Made by a program: the position numbers and the translations under genes
Shown here: positions 58,182 to 64,000 of the stretch, piece after piece
How positions within the stretch are numbered: position 1 is the stretch's first letter
Layout of the letters: every line of letters begins with the position of its first letter
The notes under the pieces: generated by a model
Databases searched by the model: none
What the model saw: the letters and a program-made list of their open reading frames with translations, nothing else
What the model was told of the DNA's origin: nothing
Source: Aestuariibaculum suncheonense
GTDB lineage: Bacteria; Bacteroidota; Bacteroidia; Flavobacteriales; Flavobacteriaceae
Length of the DNA stretch: 64,000 bases
NCBI RefSeq assembly: GCF_014596935.1
Contig: NZ_JACVXC010000005.1
Location: forward strand, 80,621 to 144,620
Reading direction: 5' to 3'

Positions 58182-60488
58182 ATGGTGAGAATTAAGTATT
58201 ATTTACTATCTGTGTTTTTTGTTTCGGCTGCAGCTTTTGCGCAGGATCAAGAAAAACAGGACATTAAAAAGGGGCATACAAATACCAATAAGTTCAGACA
58301 GTTGTATGACGAGTTTTCAACGCCCAATATGTATAGAGCTGCATCAGGAGCTCCAGGAACGGCATACTACCAACAGCAGGCCGATTATAAAATGGATATC
58401 GTTTTAGACGATAAAAATCAGAAGATTTCTGGATATGAAACTGTAACTTATACTAACAATTCACCAGACGATTTAAAATATTTATGGGTTCAGTTAGACC
58501 AGAATATGAGAGCCAAAGATTCTAAAACACCGCTAATTGAAGCAAGTGGGGTGTCTGAGGTGTTTCGTCCATCTCAGTTTGTGTCTCAATTTATGAAAGA
58601 CCCGTTTGATGGCGGTTTCAATATTCAGGAAGTTAGCGATACCAGTGGGAAACCGTTAACTTACATGATTAACAGAACCATGATGCGTATTGAGTTGCCT
58701 GAGGTTTTAAAATCGGGTGGTAAATTTTCATTCAACGTAAAATGGTGGTACAACATTAACGATCACGTTGATGGTCGTGGACGTTCAGGATACGAGTTTT
58801 TCCCAAAAGATGGAAACAGAACTTATATTATCGCGCAATTCTTCCCAAGAATGGCGGTGTATAACGATGTTGAAGGTTGGCAAAATACACAGTTCTGGGG
58901 ACGTGAGGAGTTTGCTTTACCATTCGGAAATTACGAAGTAAACATTACCGTACCTGCAGATCATATTTTAGATGGAACTGGTCGATTAATGAATCGTAAA
59001 GAGGTATTCACCAAACAGATGATGGAGCGTTACGAGCAGGCTAAAAAGTCGTACGACAAGCCTGTTGTAATTGTAACACAGGAAGAAGCTACTGCAAAAG
59101 AAAGTCAGTTTGCTGAAACGACAAAAACTTGGAAGTTAAAAGCTGAAAACGTTCGTGATTTTGCTTTTGCAACCTCAAGAAAATATATCTGGGATATGAT
59201 GGCCGTTAAAATTGGCGGAAAAGACGTTATGGCGGTATCATTATATGCTAAAGAAGGAAACCCGTTATGGGGTGATTGGTCGACTAAAGTGGTAGCAAGT
59301 ACTTTAGAGTCTTATTCAAGAATGACGTTTGATTATCCGTATCATAAAGCGATTTCTGTTCATGCAAAAGAGCAAGGTATGGAATACCCAATGATTTGTT
59401 GGAACTATGGGCGTCCTGACGAAGATGGAAGTTATAGTGATCGTGTAAAATATGGGATGATGGGCGTTATTATCCATGAAGTTGGACATAACTTTTTCCC
59501 AATGATTGTGAATAGCGATGAGCGTCAATGGACATGGATGGACGAAGGATTAAATACTTTTGTACAGTATGTAGCCGAGCAGGATTTCGGTAAAAAACAT
59601 CCTGAAGCATTATCAGCTGGTCATGACAATTTTCCATCAGATCGCGGACCTGCAAAAATGATTGTGCCTTACATGGGCGGTGATCAAAATTTCATTGCGC
59701 CTATCATGAGTAAAGGTCTTAACGTATATCAGTTTGGTAACAATGCTTACGGAAAACCGGCAACGGCCTTAAATATTTTAAGAGAAACCGTAATGGGACC
59801 AGAGTTATTCGATTATTCATTTAGAGAATATGCACGTCGTTGGATGTTTAAGCACCCAACTCCTGAAGATTTCTTTAGAACCATGGAAGATGCTTCAGCA
59901 TTCGATTTAGACTGGTATTGGAGAGGTTGGTTCTATACTACCGATTGGGTAGATATAGGAATTAAAGATGTTAAAAAATACTATGTATCTTCAAAACCGA
60001 ATAAATATATTAAAGATTACATGGCAAAAGTTGGTAGATCGTTAGATAACTTAGTGCCATTAGTATTTATGGTTGAAGAAGGTAGCGAAGATTACAGTGA
60101 CGATTTAAAATCTGGTACTGTAGTAGAGAATTCAACGCCACTTAAAGAATATTTAATGGATAACTTCACACCTGAAGAACGTAAACAAATCAAAGAGCCT
60201 AAATACTTTTATAATATTACTTTCGAAAAACCAGGAGGGTTAGTGATGCCAATTATTGCGAAGTATACGTATGCCGATGGGACTTCTGAAACCGTTACTT
60301 ATCCGGCGCAAATCTGGAGACTTAACGATAACGAAGTAAGTAAAGCCATTGCTTCCGATAAAGAAATCGTTAGCATTGAAATCGATCCGAAAGAAGAAAC
60401 TGCCGATGTAGATACTACAAATAATATCTGGCCAAAACAGGAAGTTAAAAGTGAATTTGATCAGTTTAAACAACAGATAAAATCATAA
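58182..60488 (+). CDS. M1 family zinc aminopeptidase-like protein
   Basis: 768 residues, signal peptide ending in AAAFAQ (about 21). The zinc site is HEVGHN with H432, E433 and H436, and E455 in WMDEGLNTF gives the HExxH-x18-E pattern. EQGMEYPMICWNYGRPDEDG stands where the GxMEN exopeptidase loop occurs in aminopeptidases. N-terminal beta domain (about 60-270) contains NSPDDLKYLWVQLDQNMRAK. A catalytic Tyr may lie in the region after residue 500 (FGNNAYGKPATALNILRETV). It probably digests exported peptides. The terminator at 60497 ends the cluster. Confidence 0.9.
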   Translation: MVRIKYYLLSVFFVSAAAFAQDQEKQDIKKGHTNTNKFRQLYDEFSTPNMYRAASGAPGTAYYQQQADYKMDIVLDDKNQKISGYETVTYTNNSPDDLKYLWVQLDQNMRAKDSKTPLIEASGVSEVFRPSQFVSQFMKDPFDGGFNIQEVSDTSGKPLTYMINRTMMRIELPEVLKSGGKFSFNVKWWYNINDHVDGRGRSGYEFFPKDGNRTYIIAQFFPRMAVYNDVEGWQNTQFWGREEFALPFGNYEVNITVPADHILDGTGRLMNRKEVFTKQMMERYEQAKKSYDKPVVIVTQEEATAKESQFAETTKTWKLKAENVRDFAFATSRKYIWDMMAVKIGGKDVMAVSLYAKEGNPLWGDWSTKVVASTLESYSRMTFDYPYHKAISVHAKEQGMEYPMICWNYGRPDEDGSYSDRVKYGMMGVIIHEVGHNFFPMIVNSDERQWTWMDEGLNTFVQYVAEQDFGKKHPEALSAGHDNFPSDRGPAKMIVPYMGGDQNFIAPIMSKGLNVYQFGNNAYGKPATALNILRETVMGPELFDYSFREYARRWMFKHPTPEDFFRTMEDASAFDLDWYWRGWFYTTDWVDIGIKDVKKYYVSSKPNKYIKDYMAKVGRSLDNLVPLVFMVEEGSEDYSDDLKSGTVVENSTPLKEYLMDNFTPEERKQIKEPKYFYNITFEKPGGLVMPIIAKYTYADGTSETVTYPAQIWRLNDNEVSKAIASDKEIVSIEIDPKEETADVDTTNNIWPKQEVKSEFDQFKQQIKS

Positions 60489-60496
60489 ATCATAAG

Positions 60497-60530
60497 AAAA
60501 GCCAACGCGAAAGTGTTGGCTTTCTTTTTT
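60497..60530 (+). terminator. M1 peptidase terminator
   Basis: GCCAACGC and GTGTTGGC (with one G-T pair) around a GAAA tetraloop, then a T-rich run, eight bases after the stop. Confidence 0.87.
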
Positions 60531-60590
60531 TAACGAAACTCTTAACATATTTTCCTTCTATAATATTTTTTAATCTGCTTAACAACTCAC

Positions 60591-60598
60591 TATATTTG
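60591..60598 (+). promoter_or_regulatory. -7 element four bases before tatA start
   Basis: TATATTTG matches TAnnTTTG and ends at 60598; the GTG start is at 60603. Same geometry as at 46147-46154, implying little or no 5' leader. Confidence 0.5.
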
Positions 60599-60602
60599 TA
60601 TC

Positions 60603-60893
60603 GTGATACTACAAACAACATTTTTATTCATAAGCGGAGCAGAGATAGCATTCATCTTATTTATTGCTATCATGGTTTTTGGTGCTGATAAGCTACCAGA
60701 GATTGCTCGTGGTTTAGGGAAAGGTATGCGTACCATAAAAAATGCCACTAACGATATAAAGCATGAAATCACTAAAAGTGCCGAAAGTAATGGTATCGAC
60801 ACTTCCTTTGTAACCGATATTAAAAAAGAAATCGACAGCGTTAAAGACGATGTTGAAGATTTCGCGGGTTCGGTAAAACGTAATAATCGATAA
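60603..60893 (+). CDS. tatA: Twin-arginine translocase subunit TatA
   Basis: 96-residue Sec-independent export subunit. One N-terminal span (GAEIAFILFIAIMVFGADKLP) leads into the amphipathic helix EIARGLGKGMRTIKNATNDIKHEI, then a charged tail. The FGADKLPEIARGLGKG signature marks TatA of Bacteroidetes. The start is GTG at 60603: the next Met (residue 24) lies inside the membrane span, so no other start works. tatC is not adjacent. The promoter box lies immediately upstream. Confidence 0.93.
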   Translation: MILQTTFLFISGAEIAFILFIAIMVFGADKLPEIARGLGKGMRTIKNATNDIKHEITKSAESNGIDTSFVTDIKKEIDSVKDDVEDFAGSVKRNNR

Positions 60894-61045
60894 AGTTTAC
60901 TGAGTGTTCTTATTAATTTGTTCAGTTTTATTTTAGAACTATTTGCTTTTTTCGAATTGATTACTAAAATTTTAGAGGTATAACATTAGCATTAGTTTAT
61001 TTCGGTTTTTTCTTTTAAAATATTACATTAGGGTAACAAAAACAT

Positions 61046-62119
61046 ATGCTTACCTTTTTCTATATATTATCGGGCTTCTGTATTCTGGTATCACTGCTTC
61101 CTTTAAGTAGAAATCAACATTGGTTGGTTAGAGGTATTGACTTTATGAAATTCCATTTGTTTATTTTTATATGTTTAACCATAATTTTTGGAATGTTCTT
61201 ATTAGGAAAATCTCAATATGTAGCATTATGTGTTTTCCTTTTGGTTTGTGTTAACAGTTATCATATCATTAGTTTCTTGCCATATACTACATTTTATAAC
61301 ATACATAAACCGAAACATCAGCAAAAGTCAAAACCTATTTCAATTGTTACGTTTAACGTATATCAGTTTAACAAGAATTATCAAGGTTTAACAGCTTTGA
61401 TTAGAGAAGTTAATCCAGATATACTTTTAACTATGGAATCGGATATAGCATGGGAGCAAGGAATGAAGTCAATAGAAAAAGTGTACGAGAATCATCATAA
61501 AATTCCGTTATCAAATACCTATGGTATGCATTTTTACACGCATTTAAAGGTAGTTGAAATTAAAACCAATTTTTTTGTATCTGATGATATTCCAAGTATT
61601 GAAGCCTTGCTTGAGACTAATGACGGTTATCGGTTTTATTTTTTTGGAGTACATCCACCTCCACCAAGTCCCACGGAGGAACCTACCTCGAAAGAACGTG
61701 ATGGCGAACTTATGAGTGTTGCAAAGCGAATCAGGCAATTGCAGGGTTCGGTAATTGTATCGGGCGATTTTAATCAAGTGACTTGGGGGTATACAAATCG
61801 GTTATTCCAAAAAGCATCTCAGCTTATCGATACACGAGTAGGGCGCGGATTTGTTTCTACCTTTCATGCCAGATACAAATGGTTTAGAATTCCTTTAGAT
61901 CAAATTTTCCACTCACCAGATATTATTGTTTTTTCGTTTAAGACCTTACAAAATATAGGCTCCGATCATTTGCCTTTGTATTGTGAGTTTTCGGTAACCA
62001 CTAATAAAAGAGTGTTAAAGGATAACAACTTAGAACAAATAGATAATGCCGAAAGAGCCGAGATGAATACTATGATTAAAGAAGGAAAAGAAGAAACAGG
62101 CGATAGACAATTTACTTAA
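61046..62119 (+). CDS. Membrane-bound endonuclease/exonuclease/phosphatase-family protein
   Basis: 357 residues. Three hydrophobic N-terminal segments (FFYILSGFCILVSLLPL, FHLFIFICLTIIFGMFLLG, ALCVFLLVCVNSYHIISFL, within 4-80) precede an EEP domain. It has SIVTFNVYQFNKNYQ (metal Asn), LLTMESDIAWEQ (Glu), FFGVHPPPPSPTE (His), VIVSGDFNQVTW (GDFN) and QNIGSDHLPLYCEF (catalytic DH). DNA/RNA, sphingolipid or phosphoinositide phosphodiesters are all possible substrates. An active site on the periplasmic side is likely but not proven. Lys/Glu-rich C-terminus. Confidence 0.85.
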   Translation: MLTFFYILSGFCILVSLLPLSRNQHWLVRGIDFMKFHLFIFICLTIIFGMFLLGKSQYVALCVFLLVCVNSYHIISFLPYTTFYNIHKPKHQQKSKPISIVTFNVYQFNKNYQGLTALIREVNPDILLTMESDIAWEQGMKSIEKVYENHHKIPLSNTYGMHFYTHLKVVEIKTNFFVSDDIPSIEALLETNDGYRFYFFGVHPPPPSPTEEPTSKERDGELMSVAKRIRQLQGSVIVSGDFNQVTWGYTNRLFQKASQLIDTRVGRGFVSTFHARYKWFRIPLDQIFHSPDIIVFSFKTLQNIGSDHLPLYCEFSVTTNKRVLKDNNLEQIDNAERAEMNTMIKEGKEETGDRQFT

Positions 62120-62126
62120 TAAAGAA

Positions 62127-62768
62127 TTATTTTTTTCTGCTAATGGTTAACCCATCTCTTATGGGTAATAAAACCGTTTCAACTCTGGGGTCTTCTTTTA
62201 AAAGCGTATTATATTCTAAAACAATTTTAGTCGAATGGTCTTTCGGGTCTAATGGTTCTACCACTTTGCCGTGCCATAACACATTATCAGAAATGATAAT
62301 CCCACCCGGATTTAATTTCTCAATTATTAGATGAAAATAATTCACATAATTAGGTTTGTCGGCATCAATAAAAACCAGATCGAAGGTTTTATCAAGCGTT
62401 GGAATAATATCTATAGCACTTCCTAAATGTTGAATAATTTGATGGCCGTACACCGATCTATCAAAATATTTACGCTGAAAATCTACCAGTTCTTCATTCA
62501 CATCAATAGTATGAACTTCACCGTCTTTTTGGATGCCTTCCGCCAGACACAACGTCGCATAACCGGTAAATGTGCCTAATTCTAAAATGTATTTAGGGCG
62601 CACCAGTTTTGAAATCATACTTAGTACACGACCTTGGTAAGGGCCGCTAAGCATAATGGGTTGCAATATTTTTTGGTAGGTTTCACGAGTGAGTTGTTGC
62701 AATAATTCCGGTTCGTTTTCAGAATGGGCAACGACGTAATCATCTAAATCTTCAGGTAAAAAATACAT
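62127..62768 (-). CDS. O-methyltransferase (class I, CCoAOMT-like)
   Basis: 213 residues. SAM motif I is YILELGTFTGYATLCLAEG (about 53-71), followed by HTIDVNEELVDFQRKYF, FDLVFIDADKPNYVNYFHLI (metal Asp, about 130-140) and GGIIISDNVLWHGKVVEP (metal Asp-Asn). The ending ETVLLPIRDGLTISRKK is typical. Divalent-metal-dependent methylation of a catechol-like group is expected; substrate unknown. It converges with the EEP gene, 7 bases between the stop codons. A -7 box lies at 62794-62801. Confidence 0.92.
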   Translation of the reverse strand: MYFLPEDLDDYVVAHSENEPELLQQLTRETYQKILQPIMLSGPYQGRVLSMISKLVRPKYILELGTFTGYATLCLAEGIQKDGEVHTIDVNEELVDFQRKYFDRSVYGHQIIQHLGSAIDIIPTLDKTFDLVFIDADKPNYVNYFHLIIEKLNPGGIIISDNVLWHGKVVEPLDPKDHSTKIVLEYNTLLKEDPRVETVLLPIRDGLTISRKK

Positions 62769-62793
62769 ATGGGTGTGCTTTTAAAACAGATTG

Positions 62794-62801
62794 CAAAAAT
62801 A
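62794..62801 (-). promoter_or_regulatory. Candidate -7 element for O-methyltransferase
   Basis: Minus-strand TATTTTTG matches TAnnTTTG, 25 bases upstream of the ATG. Confidence 0.4.
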
Positions 62802-62916
62802 GGATATTTTAAATGAAAATGCAGTTTAATAACCGTATTTGCAGTTCGCCCGAATATCCTTTTTATTTCTGTACCTGTAAGTTTTCTTTGATGCAGAAAT
62901 ATTTAAATTTACTACC

Positions 62917-64000
62917 ATGAAGAAACTTATCGTACTACTCGTTATCATGATAGCGATTCCTTTAATTATTGTTGAAGATTCCTATAAAAATTATGAGTAT
63001 TGGTATAATAATTATCCAGACTTACCCAAAGACGACAAATGGGAGTTTTTTAAGCAAAGAGTTTTTGGTACATGGGGTAAAACTCCAATGCATGTTAATA
63101 AATACGAGGGACCTATTTTATATGAATTGTATGGGGCTTCAAAGCAAGACAGTTTGGCGTTTAATGAGATGATAGGTGAACTGAAGGAATTAATACCTAA
63201 TAAATATATAGGTGGTTTTAAAGTTTACACTGGTTTTGATTTGTTATCTGATAGTTTAAAAGAAAGTACTATTATGGTAAAGGAATTTAAGTTGAAAGAT
63301 TTAAAAACGATAGCCATACCAATTCATTTTACTAAAGATTCAATTGATCCTAAAGGCACAGTTGTAGCTAAATCATCAGGTTTAAGTTTAGTAAGTTTTC
63401 GATCTATAGCCAACCCTCTTAAAATTATTTCGGGTTATACAAAATCTGAAATGTTTTTTCGTTTTCCAAAGAAAGCTACTATAATTGAACGAAAAGAATC
63501 CATTCAAAAGGAATTTATTCGATTAATAACCTGTGCTTCTTTTTTCGATGGTAGTATAAAAGATACTAAAATAGATGTAGAAAGTTCAATGTTAAATAGT
63601 AGAGAAGATAAAAACAATGGGAATCAATTTACTGAGTTTGATAGGTTTTTAGTGCAAAAATTATATTCGCCAGATTTAGAAAAGGAATTTTCGGATTATA
63701 TGTATAAAACTTATCCTTGGCGACATGCAAATAATTATTTAAATAAAGAAAAAACAAAGATTTTTGCCGTTTGGAGTGTTGTGCTACTTACTATTGTGTT
63801 AACATGGATTGGTTTTGGTTTGTTGTACAAAAAGGACTTAAAATATCTTTTTTTAAGCTATTTTTTACCCGTGTTGTTTTTTATGTTAATTATACTTTAT
63901 GGATATAAGTTATACAATTATTTAACTAAACCGTATGATTTTGAGCATTTGCCACAATATATTGGTATTCATATTATTTTTGCAATAATAGCTTCTATTG
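62917..64000 (+). CDS. Unknown membrane-associated protein, 3'-truncated by window edge
   Basis: The frame stays open from ATG 62917 to the window end (361 codons). An N-terminal hydrophobic segment (LIVLLVIMIAIPLIIV, signal or anchor) is followed by an exported domain of about 265 residues, then hydrophobic spans (FAVWSVVLLTIVLTWIGFGLLY, LKYLFLSYFLPVLFFMLIILYGY). ILYELYGASKQDSLAFNEMIGEL, NQFTEFDRFLVQKLYSPDLE and CASFFDGS are distinct blocks. FDRFLVQKLYSPDL vaguely resembles DUF2927-type sequences (LTxxDRxxLRxLYDPRL), but this is weak. No function is assigned. Confidence 0.6.
   Translation, partial: MKKLIVLLVIMIAIPLIIVEDSYKNYEYWYNNYPDLPKDDKWEFFKQRVFGTWGKTPMHVNKYEGPILYELYGASKQDSLAFNEMIGELKELIPNKYIGGFKVYTGFDLLSDSLKESTIMVKEFKLKDLKTIAIPIHFTKDSIDPKGTVVAKSSGLSLVSFRSIANPLKIISGYTKSEMFFRFPKKATIIERKESIQKEFIRLITCASFFDGSIKDTKIDVESSMLNSREDKNNGNQFTEFDRFLVQKLYSPDLEKEFSDYMYKTYPWRHANNYLNKEKTKIFAVWSVVLLTIVLTWIGFGLLYKKDLKYLFLSYFLPVLFFMLIILYGYKLYNYLTKPYDFEHLPQYIGIHIIFAIIASI

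Noticed and set aside
1-64000. CRISPR arrays, insertion sequences, prophage or integrated elements
   Set aside because: No direct-repeat arrays, transposase or integrase motifs, or tRNA-associated direct repeats were found; the tRNA-Gly is followed by its own terminator and a normal gene.

Overview
This window looks like a chromosomal segment of a marine member of the Flavobacteriaceae (Bacteroidetes). It is AT-rich and its genes have weak Shine-Dalgarno signals. Many genes are preceded by the Bacteroidetes -7 element TAnnTTTG. It carries type IX secretion (T9SS) parts (PorT, a plug-type protein) and T9SS cargo with type A and type B sorting domains. It also has a Bacteroidetes TamL lipoprotein, a complete Na+-translocating NADH:quinone reductase and a menaquinone methyltransferase. 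I see no CRISPR array, insertion sequence, prophage, integrase or plasmid gene.

Layout. 1-2.6 kb is a small accessory stretch: the end of a short-chain dehydrogenase, a chimeric ORF (epimerase head joined to a lipoprotein tail), a short barrel-like protein and two small lipoproteins. 2.6-7.7 kb is housekeeping on the minus strand (pnp, rpsO, accD, class II fba), nearly every gene ending in a clear intrinsic terminator. 7.8-16 kb holds tamL, an rRNA/tRNA 2'-O-methyltransferase, porT-menG and the K+ uptake pair trkA-trkH. 16-25 kb has a large type B T9SS cargo protein, a small membrane protein, a desaturase-aminotransferase operon, rsmG, a TPR protein and pruA. 25-29 kb has an NRDE Ntn-hydrolase overlapping a papain-like unknown, then a DUF2007-like protein, apaG and the T9SS plug-type gene. 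29-35.3 kb is nqrABCDEF.

35.5-46 kb is the most accessory-looking part. It has a membrane-anchored TPR-HTH regulator next to a T9SS LRR protein, a cytochrome c lipoprotein, a small lipoprotein, and a tight five-gene operon: SLC13 anion transporter, 153-residue unknown, DUF3604 PHP-like lipoprotein, PpiC-type isomerase and HupE/UreJ-type membrane protein. I regard this operon as the best candidate for an undescribed system. Right after it come a small unknown and apbE, the FMN transferase that would flavinylate NqrB and NqrC.

47.5-64 kb holds a map-DUF3050-methyltransferase-DUF423 operon, a HAD phosphatase, gpmI, an ankyrin protein, an M48 protease, a GNAT protein, tRNA-Gly(TCC) and pepE. These are followed by two free-standing SusC-N-terminus-like proteins with a DUF6702-type protein and an M1 peptidase, then tatA, a membrane EEP-family hydrolase, an O-methyltransferase and an unknown membrane protein running off the window edge.

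All functions are read from motifs and family memory. No database search was run.
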